From the NCBI GenBank assembly GCA_038246545.1, contig JBBRVW010000034.1, positions 1 through 51,694 of the forward strand: 51,694 nt of DNA, written 5' to 3'. This stretch comes from JBBRVW01 sp038246545 (GTDB lineage Bacteria > Actinomycetota > Actinomycetes > JACCUZ01). Position 1 is the stretch's first letter; every line of letters begins with the position of its first letter. The notes beneath the pieces were generated by a model. That model saw nothing but the letters and a program-made list of their open reading frames with translations, ran no database searches and had not been told where the DNA came from. Both the position numbers and the translations under genes were made by a program. Shown here in pieces: positions 22,366 through 30,892 of this stretch.

Positions 22366-23874
22366 TCAGCTGCAGACGTGGTCACTTGCGGTGCGCACGC
22401 CGGTGTCGACGGGCGCCGCGGCCGCCACCCGGACGGCGTGCGTGCCGTCGTACGACGTGCCGACGAGGACCTGCATGGTGCGTCCCAGCCCCGCTACGGG
22501 GACGAGCGTGGCTCCGGGGAGAGCGGCCGCCACGGTCTTGATGCTCTCGGTGTAGCGGGCGTCGAACCGCACCGTGGTGCGCACCGTGCCGGTGCGGCTC
22601 CAGTTCGCCGCCGGGCCGGCCATCGTGAAGCCCTCGGCGGCGAGGTCCGCGCCGGCCCGCGATCCCAGTCCCGGGGTGCCACCGGCGTTGAAGACCTGGA
22701 GGTGCACACCGGACGGCGGGATCGTCGGGCGCTGCGCGGGCCCGCGGCCCTGGCGCGGTCGCGCGGTGTCGTCGCGCATGGCGGTGAAGACGGCACTCGC
22801 GGCGTCGTCGTCCCAGAGGGCGACGGCTCCCGCGTTGGCCGACCGGTAGGACGGGTCGGCGACCGGCACGGTGCGGAACCTGATGTCGCCGCCGGACACG
22901 TGCCGGAGCCGGGAGCCGAGCCGCACCAGCTCGTCCTCGGTGAGCCCAGGGTCGGCTCGCACGGCCGACAACGCGGCGTCGAGGAACCGGACGAGGGCCC
23001 GGGGGTCGAGCAGCACGTCACGGCTGGTGGCGCGGTCGACCATCGCGGCGAGGAACCGCTGCTGACGCTCGACACGGCCGAGGTCGGCGCGGGCGTCCAG
23101 GTGCCGCGCCCGGACGTAGGCCAGACCCGTCTCGCCGTCGACGTGGCTCACACCGGCCGGCAGCCGGAGGCCGGCCTTGCGGTCGCGCAGCTTCGCGTTG
23201 CTGCAGACGTCGACACCACCCACGGCGTCGACGAGCCGGACGAAGCCGAGGAAGTCGACCTCGAGGTAGTGGTCGACGCGGACGCCGGTGGTGCGCTCGA
23301 TGGTCGCGACGGTCAGGGCCGGGCCGCCGAACGCGTAGGCGGCGTTGAGCTTGTTGCGGCGCTCCGGGACCTGGTCGCCGTCGGACGAGACGTGCGCGGG
23401 GATGGTGACGTAGGAGTCGCGAGGGAGGCTGACCGCGTCGACGGTGCTGTGCCGGGCGGACACGTGCACGAGCAGCATGGTGTCGGCGCGCCGGCCCGCG
23501 GCGGTGGAGGCGTTGCCGACGTGCAGGCGCTTCATGTCGGCCTGCGACATGCCGGTGCGGCCGTCGGAGCCGACCAGGAGGAACGTCGTGGAGCCGGCGG
23601 CGCTCCCGGGGGGCCGGTGGGTGAGGCCGGCGAACGCGTCGACCCGGTCGATCTTGCGCGTCGACCAGCTCAGGAGGGCGTAGCCGGAGGCGCTGGCGGC
23701 GAGCACGGCGAGGGCAGCGACCGCCGCGACCAGGACGAGCAACCGCCGGCCGATCCGGCTGATCCTTGTAGGCGGCCGGCGGCCGGTCCGGGGCGGCCTC
23801 GGCGCCGGCGCGGTGCGCCCGCGCGGGTCGAGCTGCGGCGGAAGCGCGGGCTGGACGCCCGTCGGCGTGGACAT
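22366..23874 (-). CDS. LytR-CpsA-Psr family protein with LytR_C domain
   Basis: 502-aa LCP ligase. A short Pro-rich cytoplasmic tail leads to one membrane span (LLVLVAAVAALAVLAASASGYALL). The LCP domain has TTFLLVGSDGRTGM, GRRADTMLLVHVS, VSLPRDSYVTIPA, NKLNAAYAFGGPAL, GLAYVRARHLDARADLGRVERQQRFL. A C-terminal LytR_C domain (LQVFNAGGTPGLGSRAGADLAAEGF) follows, absent in the neighbouring LCP at 20475. ATG at 23874; a possible -10 box (TAGCCT, minus strand) lies at 23932-23937. It faces the glycosyltransferase at 24019 and probably attaches a wall polymer made in that cluster. Confidence 0.92.
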   Translation of the reverse strand: MSTPTGVQPALPPQLDPRGRTAPAPRPPRTGRRPPTRISRIGRRLLVLVAAVAALAVLAASASGYALLSWSTRKIDRVDAFAGLTHRPPGSAAGSTTFLLVGSDGRTGMSQADMKRLHVGNASTAAGRRADTMLLVHVSARHSTVDAVSLPRDSYVTIPAHVSSDGDQVPERRNKLNAAYAFGGPALTVATIERTTGVRVDHYLEVDFLGFVRLVDAVGGVDVCSNAKLRDRKAGLRLPAGVSHVDGETGLAYVRARHLDARADLGRVERQQRFLAAMVDRATSRDVLLDPRALVRFLDAALSAVRADPGLTEDELVRLGSRLRHVSGGDIRFRTVPVADPSYRSANAGAVALWDDDAASAVFTAMRDDTARPRQGRGPAQRPTIPPSGVHLQVFNAGGTPGLGSRAGADLAAEGFTMAGPAANWSRTGTVRTTVRFDARYTESIKTVAAALPGATLVPVAGLGRTMQVLVGTSYDGTHAVRVAAAAPVDTGVRTASDHVCS

Positions 23875-23931
23875 GCGGGTGGCGGACCTTCCGGCGGCGG
23901 ACCCGGGCCACGGGGGCCCGCTTGCCCGGCC

Positions 23932-23937
23932 AGGCTA
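23932..23937 (-). promoter_or_regulatory. -10 element upstream of the LCP gene
   Basis: TAGCCT on the minus strand, about 57 bases before ATG 23874. It is divergent to the TAGCGT box of the glycosyltransferase. Confidence 0.35.
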
Positions 23938-24003
23938 GGTCGGCCGCGCGGGCCTGGCCCGGTGCCACGCCGGACGGCGGCGTGCCGGCGTCGGGGGCTC
24001 GGA

Positions 24004-24009
24004 TAGCGT
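24004..24009 (+). promoter_or_regulatory. -10 element of leaderless glycosyltransferase promoter
   Basis: TAGCGT lies 9 nt before ATG 24019 with no ribosome binding site between. Confidence 0.5.
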
Positions 24010-24018
24010 GTCGGCGCC

Positions 24019-25014
24019 ATGGAACCGAGCGACGAGGCCCAGCCGGACTGGCCAGGTGTATCCGTGGTGATGCCGGTGCTCGACGAGGAGCGGCACCTCC
24101 GCACCGCGGTCGGGACGGTGCTCGCGCAGGACTACGCCGGACCGCTGGAGCTCGTGCTCGCCCTCGGGCCGTCACGCGACCGTACGGACGAGATCGCCGG
24201 CGAGGTGGCGGCGGCCGACCCGCGGGTCCGGACCGTCCGCAACCCGACGGGCGCCACCGGGGCCGGGCTGAACCTCGCGATCGCGGGAGCGCGGCACGAC
24301 GTCGTCGTCCGGCTGGACGGCCACGCGCTGGTTCCCGACGACTACGTGCGCGTCGCCGTCGAGACGCTGCGGCGCACCGGAGCCGACAACGTCGGCGGCC
24401 TGATGGCCGCGGAAGGAGTCACCGACTTCGAGCAAGCGGTCGCCGCGGCGATGACCAGCCCGATCGGTGTGGGGCAGGCCAGCTTCCACACCGGCGGGGA
24501 GGAGGGACCGGCCCCGACCGTCTACCTCGGCGCCTTCCGGCGCGAGGTTCTCGACCGGCTCGGCGGCTACGACGAGACCTTCCTCCGCGCGCAGGACTGG
24601 GAGCTGAACCACCGGATCCGCGAGAGCGGCGGCCTCGTGTGGTTCACCCCCGCGATGCGCGTGTCCTACCGACCGCGCTCCACACTCACCGCTCTCGCGA
24701 AGCAGTACCGCGACTACGGCCGGTGGCGCCGGGTGGTCATGCGCGAGCACGAGGGGACCGCCAACCTGCGCTACCTCGCGCCGCCCGTCGCCGTCGTCGC
24801 CGTGGTCGCCGGCACGGTCGCCGGCGCGACGGGGTGGCGGCCGGCCCTCCTGGCCCCGCTGGGCTACGCCGCCGGTGTGCTGGTCGGGTCAGCCCTGGTG
24901 GGCCGTGGCCTGCCGCTGCGGTCCCGCGCCCTGCTCCCTGTGGTCCTGGCGACGATGCACGGCGCGTGGGGGATCGGATTCCTCACGTCCCCGCGGTCCC
25001 TCCGTTCGAGGTGA
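24019..25014 (+). CDS. family 2 glycosyltransferase
   Basis: 331-aa GT2 enzyme. The GT-A domain begins VSVVMPVLDEERHLRTAV, has a nucleotide-binding VRLDGHA (D-x-D-like site near residue 99) and the acceptor-side GAFRREVLDRLGGYDETFLRAQDWELNHRIRE. After about residue 250 two or three membrane segments follow (APPVAVVAVVAGTVAGATG, LLAPLGYAAGVLVGSALV, LLPVVLATMHGAWGIGFL), so it acts at the inner membrane face, probably on a polyprenyl-phosphate-linked acceptor. The sugar cannot be inferred. It opens the envelope-polymer cluster and converges with the glycerophosphodiesterase. Confidence 0.85.
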   Translation: MEPSDEAQPDWPGVSVVMPVLDEERHLRTAVGTVLAQDYAGPLELVLALGPSRDRTDEIAGEVAAADPRVRTVRNPTGATGAGLNLAIAGARHDVVVRLDGHALVPDDYVRVAVETLRRTGADNVGGLMAAEGVTDFEQAVAAAMTSPIGVGQASFHTGGEEGPAPTVYLGAFRREVLDRLGGYDETFLRAQDWELNHRIRESGGLVWFTPAMRVSYRPRSTLTALAKQYRDYGRWRRVVMREHEGTANLRYLAPPVAVVAVVAGTVAGATGWRPALLAPLGYAAGVLVGSALVGRGLPLRSRALLPVVLATMHGAWGIGFLTSPRSLRSR

Positions 25015-25015
25015 G

Positions 25016-25085
25016 CCGAAAGGACGGAGCAATGGCGTCACGGCCGGGGCCGGGGCCCCGGATCGCCCGTTGCTCCGTCGTTCGG
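25016..25085. terminator. long inverted repeat at convergent ends, inside the phosphodiesterase tail
   Basis: The arms CCGAAAGGACGGAGCAA (25016-25032) and TTGCTCCGTCGTTCGG (25070-25085) are complementary over a perfect 10-bp segment and nearly so beyond it. The centre is GC-rich. It lies right after the glycosyltransferase stop and includes the last codons of the leftward phosphodiesterase, so it probably ends both transcripts. Confidence 0.6.
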
Positions 25086-25895
25086 GTCCGCGCGCCCGAT
25101 GCCCGGCCCGTGCCCGGAGCTCACGGGCCGACGGGCGGCCACGGCCGCCGCCACGTCGTTGACCACGAGTGCGTCGACGCCCGCAGCCACCAGCTCGGTG
25201 GCGAGGACCGGCTCGGGGCACCAGGCCAGCACCCGCAGGCCCGCCGCGTGGGCGGCCGCGACGCTCACGGCGGGGGACCGGTGCACCGGGCCGGGCTCGA
25301 CCCGGTTCGGGCCGAAGGACCCGTGGTGCAGCCCGACCATGTCCAGCTCGAGCCCGGCGGCCGCGGCGACCGCGTGCCGCAGCGGGAAGTCGATCCAGGA
25401 GAGCAGGCCGTACGCCGCCTCGGGGACCGCGTCCCGCAGTCGCAGCAGGGCCGCCGGGTCGAACGAGGTCACCAGCACCGGCCGGCGTCGTACCTCCTCG
25501 GCGAGCATCGGGGCGAGCAGGGCGCCGGTACGACGGGCGGTGCCCTCGGTGGCGTCCTCGAGGACCGACTTCAGGTCCAGGTCGACCGGCACGCCCGGCG
25601 GCACGGCGGCCAGCAGCTCGTCCAGTGACGCGACGCCGGCGGCCACTGCCGCGGCGCGGTCGACGTCGACGAGGAACCGGCCGTCCGGCAGGACCGGGTC
25701 GTGGCTGACCACGAGGTGCCCGTCACCGGTGCGGGCGACATCGACCTCGAGGCCGTGGGCACCGGCGTCGAGCGCGGCGAGCATCGAGGCGACGGTGTTC
25801 TCCCGCTGCCCCGTCACGGTGCCCTTGCCGAGCCCCCGGTGGCCGATCAGGGTCGGTGCGGCGACGAGGAAGCGATCGACCTCAGTCGTGCTCAT
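25038..25895 (-). CDS. glycerophosphodiester phosphodiesterase
   Basis: 285-aa GDPD-family TIM-barrel hydrolase. Motifs: TLIGHRGLG, the catalytic QRENTVASMLAALDAGAHGLEVDVARTGDGHLVVSHDP with His-Arg, Glu-Asn, the Glu/Asp metal ligands and His of the family. No signal peptide, so it acts in the cytosol, cleaving glycerol-phosphodiesters. ATG at 25895 overlaps the end of the CDP-glycerol phosphotransferase gene by 14 bases; the pair likely couples glycerophosphate polymer assembly with turnover. The C-terminal 25 residues are disordered (ADPNDGATGDPGPRPRP) and are encoded within an inverted repeat. Confidence 0.9.
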   Translation of the reverse strand: MSTTEVDRFLVAAPTLIGHRGLGKGTVTGQRENTVASMLAALDAGAHGLEVDVARTGDGHLVVSHDPVLPDGRFLVDVDRAAAVAAGVASLDELLAAVPPGVPVDLDLKSVLEDATEGTARRTGALLAPMLAEEVRRRPVLVTSFDPAALLRLRDAVPEAAYGLLSWIDFPLRHAVAAAAGLELDMVGLHHGSFGPNRVEPGPVHRSPAVSVAAAHAAGLRVLAWCPEPVLATELVAAGVDALVVNDVAAAVAARRPVSSGHGPGIGRADPNDGATGDPGPRPRP

Positions 25896-27180
25896 CGACG
25901 TCGCCGGTGGTCACCCGTCGGTGGCCGGCGAGCAGCCGGTCGCGCTCCGCGATGAGCTCGGACACGGCCTTCTCGAACATCCGTGAGCTGTCACCCGGGC
26001 CGAGGTCGCCGAAGTAGTGCGCGCGGGTCCGCGCACGGCCGGCACGGCGGGCGTCGTTCGCGAGGGCGTCGGAAATGGCCGCGGCGAAACCGTCGACCGT
26101 CGTCGAGTCGACGATGTCGGCTCCCTCGGTGAGCGGGCTGTCGCTCGCCAGCAGCTCGCGGTCGTCTCGCCGGTCGGTGAGAAAGATCGGTGCGTCCCGC
26201 AGGTAGAGGTAGTCGAGCGTGACGCTGGAGACGTCGCCGACCAGGGCGTCACACTGGCCGAACATCGCGAGGATGTTGCCGTCCATCCGCGCCAGGTGGC
26301 CGGCTGTCGGGTCGGCCTCGTTGGCCTTCGTGATCAGCGACAGGATCTTGCGGTGTGCCGACCGCACACCTGGGTGCGTCGAGCCGGCGACCCGCGGGTG
26401 CGGCTTGTAGACGACGCGGATGTCGGGCAGCGACAGCAGCCCCTGCACGATCCGCACACCGAAGCAATCCAGCGACGTCCAGTTGTTCGACTCGCTCTCG
26501 CCCTCCCACGTCGGGCCGTACATGACGGTGCGCCGGCTGGAGGCTGGCAGCTCGGGCACGAAGTCGAGGTCGAGCTGGGGCCGTCCGACCGGCACGACCT
26601 TGCCGTCGTCGAACGCGATGAGCGCCTCGCGGTAGCGCTCCACCGCGACGGGGCCGGCCACGAACACGCGGTCGTAGGCCTTCACCTGGTTGGAGAAGCT
26701 CGACAGCTTGTCGCTCTCGCCGTGGTTGACGTGCACGTGCAGCATGCGCGGGTTGTTGAGCGGCTGGAAGTTGCGCTGGCTGTTGTTGACGTAGACGCCG
26801 ACCTTGAACTCCGACGCGTCGAACAGGTTCATCAGGTCGAGGAACGTGGTGAGGCACACCGCGGGCAGCGTCGTGCGGTCCTGCACGTCGCGCATGGTGC
26901 GCAGGTCGCGCAGGATCAGCACGACCTTGTGCGTCGCGGCGAGCCGCTCCAGCACGGGCAGCCACTGGTCCAGCTGGTAGATCCGCTCGGGGCTGTCGGC
27001 GTAGTAGACGGCTACCTCGGCGTCGACCGGGATCCGGGCCGCGGCCATCTGCGGGACGAACGAGTCCGGCGCGAGCTTGAGCGCCAGCGCGGCCCGCGCC
27101 CGGCGGGCCCGCCAGCGGAACGCCCGGACCGTGCGTCGTGCCGCTGCCCGCGTCACGCTGGCGTCGGACGTCTCGGGCAC
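25882..27180 (-). CDS. CDP-glycerol glycerophosphotransferase family protein
   Basis: 432-aa membrane-associated transferase of the TagF/TagB family, which moves glycerol-phosphate from CDP-glycerol to a teichoic-acid-like chain. The family blocks are present: LHVHVNHGESDKLSS (His-Gly motif), RRTVMYGPTWEGESESNNW, IRVVYKPHPRVA (second phosphate-binding motif) and CDALVGDVSSVTLDYLYLRDAPIFLTD (substrate-binding SS-x3-D). The N-terminal roughly 60 residues are basic, fitting membrane attachment. GTG at 27180 has AGGAGG 7 nt upstream. Second such domain in the cluster, after the fused one at 34416. Confidence 0.9.
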   Translation of the reverse strand: MPETSDASVTRAAARRTVRAFRWRARRARAALALKLAPDSFVPQMAAARIPVDAEVAVYYADSPERIYQLDQWLPVLERLAATHKVVLILRDLRTMRDVQDRTTLPAVCLTTFLDLMNLFDASEFKVGVYVNNSQRNFQPLNNPRMLHVHVNHGESDKLSSFSNQVKAYDRVFVAGPVAVERYREALIAFDDGKVVPVGRPQLDLDFVPELPASSRRTVMYGPTWEGESESNNWTSLDCFGVRIVQGLLSLPDIRVVYKPHPRVAGSTHPGVRSAHRKILSLITKANEADPTAGHLARMDGNILAMFGQCDALVGDVSSVTLDYLYLRDAPIFLTDRRDDRELLASDSPLTEGADIVDSTTVDGFAAAISDALANDARRAGRARTRAHYFGDLGPGDSSRMFEKAVSELIAERDRLLAGHRRVTTGDVDEHD

Positions 27181-27299
27181 GTCGGGTCCTCCTGGGAACG
27201 GCTGTGAACGACGGTAGGTCCGACGGACGTCGTGCGCCCCTCGCCTCTGGGGACGATACCGTCCGGGGATCGCGCTGCCCACGGAGAGGTTCCGACCTG

Positions 27300-28043
27300 A
27301 TGATCGGCATGGTGCTGGCGGCAGGTGCCGGCCGGCGGCTCCGCCCCTACACGGACACGCTGCCCAAGGCTCTGGTGCCCGTCGACGGCGACACCACGAT
27401 CCTGGACATCGCCCTGGCCAACCTTGCCGCCTCCGGGCTGCCCGATGTCACGGTCGTCGTGGGCTACCGGGCCGAGGCGGTGGAGTCGCAGCAGGCCACG
27501 CTGGAGGAGCGTCACGGGGTCCGGCTCACCCTTGTCCACAACGACAAGGCCGAGGAGTGGAACAACTGCTACTCGCTCTGGCTGGCCCGTGAGCACTTCG
27601 CGAAGGGCGCCCTGCTCGTCAACGGGGACACGGTCCACCCCGTGAGCATCGAGCGCACCCTGCTCGCCGCCCGCGAGCAGGCGGGTGCCCCCGGCATCCT
27701 GCTCGCCCTGGACGACCAGAAGTCGCTCGCCGACGAGGAGATGAAGGTCGTCGTCGACGAGTCCGGCCGGATGCTGAGGATCACCAAGCTGATGGACCCG
27801 GCGGAAGCGACCGGCGAGTACATCGGCGCAACGCTGATCGAGCCGCACGCGGCCGAGGCACTGGCCACGGCGCTGGAGACCACCTGGCGGCGCGACCCCG
27901 ACCTCTACTACGAGGACGGCTACCAGACCCTCGTCGACGGTGGCGGCGAGATCGGCGTGGCCCCGATCGGCACGGTGAGCTGGGTCGAGGTCGACAACCA
28001 CGACGACCTCGCGAAGGCGCGGGAGATCGCGTGCCACTACTAG
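27300..28043 (+). CDS. LicC-like nucleotidyltransferase (probable CTP:polyol- or sugar-phosphate cytidylyltransferase)
   Basis: 247-aa nucleotidyltransferase. It starts MIGMVLAAGAGRRLRPYTDTLPKAL with the glycine-rich nucleotide loop (residues 9-18) and Lys23; the LicC-type N-N-x-Y-S-L motif is at 88-92 and the metal-binding NGD at 108-110. It ends WVEVDNHDDLAKAREI, as in choline-phosphate and inositol-1-phosphate cytidylyltransferases. Its gene overlaps that of the glycerol-1-phosphate-dehydrogenase-like enzyme by 13 bases, so the product of that enzyme is the likely second substrate. ATG at 27300 follows a GGAGAGG. The exact substrate is not proved. Confidence 0.8.
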   Translation: MIGMVLAAGAGRRLRPYTDTLPKALVPVDGDTTILDIALANLAASGLPDVTVVVGYRAEAVESQQATLEERHGVRLTLVHNDKAEEWNNCYSLWLAREHFAKGALLVNGDTVHPVSIERTLLAAREQAGAPGILLALDDQKSLADEEMKVVVDESGRMLRITKLMDPAEATGEYIGATLIEPHAAEALATALETTWRRDPDLYYEDGYQTLVDGGGEIGVAPIGTVSWVEVDNHDDLAKAREIACHY

Positions 28044-29089
28044 CCCGGGTCCTGCTCAGCCCGCTGTTCATCGACATCCGGGCCGGTGCGGTCTCCGGCC
28101 TCGGCGACCTGCTGTCGGACCGGCGGATCTCCGCCGACGGGCACGTGGCGGTCGCCGTCGGCCCCGGCCAGGGGGAGGCGGTCGTCGAGGCGCTGCAACC
28201 GGCGTTGTCCAACGCCGACGTCTTCACCGTCCGCGGCGGCAGCCTCGAGGCCGCGGGCGACCTGCAGCTGGAGCTGCGCGGCAAGAACTACGACGCGCTG
28301 GTGGGCATCGGTGGCGGTCGCACGCTCGATGTCGCGAAGTACGCCGCCACCCGGCTGGCGCTGCCGATGGTCGCCGTGGCCACCAACCTCGCGCACGACG
28401 GCATCGCCTCACCCGTGAGCTCGCTCCTGCACGAGGGCGGCAAGGGCTCCTTCGGCGTCGGGCTGCCGATGGCCGTCGTGGTCGACCTCGACTACGTGCG
28501 GTCCTCCCCGCCGCGGATGGTCCGCTCCGGTGTCGGGGACGTGGTCTCCAACCTGTCGGCCATCGCAGACTGGCGGCTCGCCGGCGACGAGCGCGGCGAG
28601 CCGATCGACGGTCTCGCCGTGACCTTCGCCCGCACTGCGGCCGAGGCCGTGCTGCACCGCACCGACGGCATCGAGTCCGACAGCTTCCTCACCGCGCTCG
28701 CCGAGGCACTGGTGCTCTCCGGCATGGCGATGGCGGCGGCCGGATCCAGCCGGCCGTGCAGCGGCGGCGACCACGAGATCCTGCACGCGGTCGACCAGCT
28801 CTTCCCGGGCTTCGGCAACCACGGCGAGCTCGCCGGCGTCGGAGCGCTCTACTCGTTCTTCCTGCGGGGCGACGAGGAGTCGGCGGCGCTGGTCGATGCC
28901 TGCCTCCGGCGGCACGAGCTGCCACGGGTTCCCGCGGACCTCGGGCTCACTGCAGCGCAGTTCGCGGAGGCCGTCGTCCTGGCCCCGACGACCCGGCCGG
29001 ACCGCTACACGATCCTGGAGCACCTCGACCTCGACGCCGAGGCGGTGCGCGGCACGGTCGACGCGTTCGTGGAGCGGTTCGCCGGCTGA
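28031..29089 (+). CDS. sn-glycerol-1-phosphate dehydrogenase-like (iron-containing alcohol dehydrogenase family)
   Basis: 352-aa metal-dependent polyol-phosphate dehydrogenase of the archaeal EgsA / bacterial AraM type. NAD(P) site GIGGGRTLDVAKYAA (residues 93-106); the archaeal-type SRPCSGGDHEILHAVD; probable metal ligands Asp170 (GVGD), His248 and His264 (FGNHGE). It would reduce dihydroxyacetone phosphate to sn-glycerol-1-phosphate, the mirror image of the bacterial glycerol-3-phosphate. A related polyol phosphate is possible. GTG at 28031 overlaps the cytidylyltransferase end, which points to a dedicated CDP-polyol route in the cluster. Confidence 0.82.
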   Translation: MPLLARVLLSPLFIDIRAGAVSGLGDLLSDRRISADGHVAVAVGPGQGEAVVEALQPALSNADVFTVRGGSLEAAGDLQLELRGKNYDALVGIGGGRTLDVAKYAATRLALPMVAVATNLAHDGIASPVSSLLHEGGKGSFGVGLPMAVVVDLDYVRSSPPRMVRSGVGDVVSNLSAIADWRLAGDERGEPIDGLAVTFARTAAEAVLHRTDGIESDSFLTALAEALVLSGMAMAAAGSSRPCSGGDHEILHAVDQLFPGFGNHGELAGVGALYSFFLRGDEESAALVDACLRRHELPRVPADLGLTAAQFAEAVVLAPTTRPDRYTILEHLDLDAEAVRGTVDAFVERFAG

Positions 29090-29120
29090 GTGGCGGCCGG
29101 GCCGCTCGCGCCCGCGGTGG

Positions 29121-29126
29121 TAGCGT
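29121..29126 (+). promoter_or_regulatory. -10 element upstream of the ABC exporter operon
   Basis: TAGCGT, 37 bases before GTG 29163; the transcript would carry GGGAG (29154-29158) as ribosome binding site. Confidence 0.4.
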
Positions 29127-29162
29127 TCCTCGTCCGTCAGGCGAGAGACCGGTGGGAGTGTC

Positions 29163-29969
29163 GTGGCTGGTCAGGTGGTGCCGGCACGGCTCGGCACCCT
29201 GTGGGACAACCGCCGCGTCCTGTCCCTGCTCGTCGTGCGTGACCTCAAGGTCAAGTACGCCGACTCGGTTCTCGGCTACGTCTGGTCGATCCTCGAGCCG
29301 CTGGCCATGGCCGGTGTCTACTGGTTCGTCTTCACCAAGCTGATGGATCGCCAGCTCGGCGAGGCCCCCTACATCGTCTTCCTGCTGTGCGGGATGCTGC
29401 CGTGGCAGTGGACCAACGCGGTGCTGCGATCGTCGATGAAGTCGCTGACCAAGGACTCCAAGCTGGTCCGGTCGACCAACCTGCCCCGGGAGATCTGGGT
29501 CCTGCGCACGGTCGGCTCGAAGTTCGCCGAGTTCATGTACGCGATCCCGGTGCTCGCCGGCTTCGCGATCTTCAGCCGGGCCGAGCTGTCGTGGTGGGTG
29601 GTCTTCGTCCCGCTGGCGATCCTCCTCCAGACGATCCTGCTCACCGGCGCAGGGCTGCTCCTGGCCTCCCTCTCGGTGCTCTACGGCGACGTCGAGCGGC
29701 TGATGCGGATCGTCATGCGGCTGCTCTTCTACTTCTCGCCCGTGATCTACGGCGTGAACGACGTCACCGGACGGCTCGGCGCCGTCGGCGACCTGTTCCT
29801 CCTGAACCCGCTCGCGGGGATCTTCGACCTGTATCGCACCGCCTTCTTCCCCGACCAGTGGGCCGGGTGGACCGCTGTTGTCCTGGCCACCGCCGTGTCG
29901 ATTCTGGTCTTCGTCGTCGGCATCTACGTGTTCCGGCGGCTCGAAGGCCGCGTCCTCAAGGAGATCTAG
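29163..29969 (+). CDS. ABC transporter permease, polysaccharide export (TagG/Wzm-like)
   Basis: 268-aa ABC-2-type membrane subunit with six predicted spans. Early RDLKVKYADSVLGYVWSILEPLAMAGVYWFVF and the LPWQWTNAVLRSSMKSLTKDSKLVRSTNLPREIW loop are the hallmark of TagG/Wzm exporters of teichoic acid or O-antigen. With the ATPase at 29976 it should export a lipid-linked wall polymer. GTG at 29163 has a short-spaced GGGAG. The gene stands 6 bases before the ATPase gene. Confidence 0.9.
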   Translation: MAGQVVPARLGTLWDNRRVLSLLVVRDLKVKYADSVLGYVWSILEPLAMAGVYWFVFTKLMDRQLGEAPYIVFLLCGMLPWQWTNAVLRSSMKSLTKDSKLVRSTNLPREIWVLRTVGSKFAEFMYAIPVLAGFAIFSRAELSWWVVFVPLAILLQTILLTGAGLLLASLSVLYGDVERLMRIVMRLLFYFSPVIYGVNDVTGRLGAVGDLFLLNPLAGIFDLYRTAFFPDQWAGWTAVVLATAVSILVFVVGIYVFRRLEGRVLKEI

Positions 29970-29975
29970 GCACTC

Positions 29976-30845
29976 GTGACCCCCGTCATCGAGGCCCGCA
30001 ACCTCGGCATCCACTTCGCGCGCAACAAGCGCCGCAACAAGCGGTTGCGCGACATGTTCGCCACCCCCGCCGCGGCGGCCGCGCCCGAGGCGCAGGTCAA
30101 GCCGGCCAGGCCGCGGCGGGCCGACCGGCCGGACCGGCCCGGTGGTGGCACCGGCAAGGACGGCAAGAGCGGGAAGAGCGGCAAGGGCAAGAAGCGCAAG
30201 CACCATGAGTTCTGGGCGCTGCGCAACATCTCCTTCCAGATCCAGCAGGGCGAGGCCGTCGGGCTGGTCGGCGGCAACGGCCAGGGCAAGAGCACCCTGC
30301 TGAAGCTGATCGCCGGTGTCCTGCTCCCGGACGCGGGCAGGATCCAGGTCCGCGGCGGCGTGGCGCCGCTCATCGAGGTCACCGGCGGCTTCGAGGGCGA
30401 CCTGACCGCGCGTGACAACATCTGGCTGACCGCGGGCCTGCACGGTCTGTCCAAGAAGCAGATCGCCGCCAAGTTCGACGAGATCGTCGACTTCGCGGAG
30501 GTCGGTGACTTCCTGGACACCCCCTTCCGACACTTCTCCTCGGGCATGAAGGTGCGGCTGGGGTTCTCGGTCATCACCACGCTCGACGAGCCGATCGTGC
30601 TGGTCGACGAGGTGCTCGCCGTCGGCGACCGCGCCTTCCGCGAGAAGTGCTACCTGCGGATGCAGGAGCTGCTCTCGGGCGGCCGGACGCTCTTCCTCGT
30701 CTCCCACAACGAGGGCGACCTCAAGCGGTTCTGCACCCGTGGGCTCTACCTCCAGAGCGGGTCGTTGGTGGCGGACGCGCCCATCGAGGAGTCGCTGGCG
30801 CTCTACCGCGCGGACATCGAGGCCCGGCGGGCCCAGTACCAGTGA
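29976..30845 (+). CDS. ABC transporter ATP-binding protein, polysaccharide export (TagH/Wzt-like)
   Basis: 289-aa ATPase partner of the permease. Walker A GGNGQGKST (residues 99-107), signature FSSGMKVRLGFS (187-198), Walker B IVLVDE (207-212), switch His in FLVSHNEGD. Between the first strand and Walker A is a roughly 45-residue insertion (about 30-76) of Ala/Pro followed by a Lys/Gly/Ser run, absent from normal TagH; it looks disordered and very basic. There is no C-terminal carbohydrate-binding domain. GTG start. Confidence 0.9.
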   Translation: MTPVIEARNLGIHFARNKRRNKRLRDMFATPAAAAAPEAQVKPARPRRADRPDRPGGGTGKDGKSGKSGKGKKRKHHEFWALRNISFQIQQGEAVGLVGGNGQGKSTLLKLIAGVLLPDAGRIQVRGGVAPLIEVTGGFEGDLTARDNIWLTAGLHGLSKKQIAAKFDEIVDFAEVGDFLDTPFRHFSSGMKVRLGFSVITTLDEPIVLVDEVLAVGDRAFREKCYLRMQELLSGGRTLFLVSHNEGDLKRFCTRGLYLQSGSLVADAPIEESLALYRADIEARRAQYQ

Positions 30846-30892
30846 GCCGCCCGGCGACCACGGAGAGCGGGACCAGCGGAGAAGGAGGGAGT

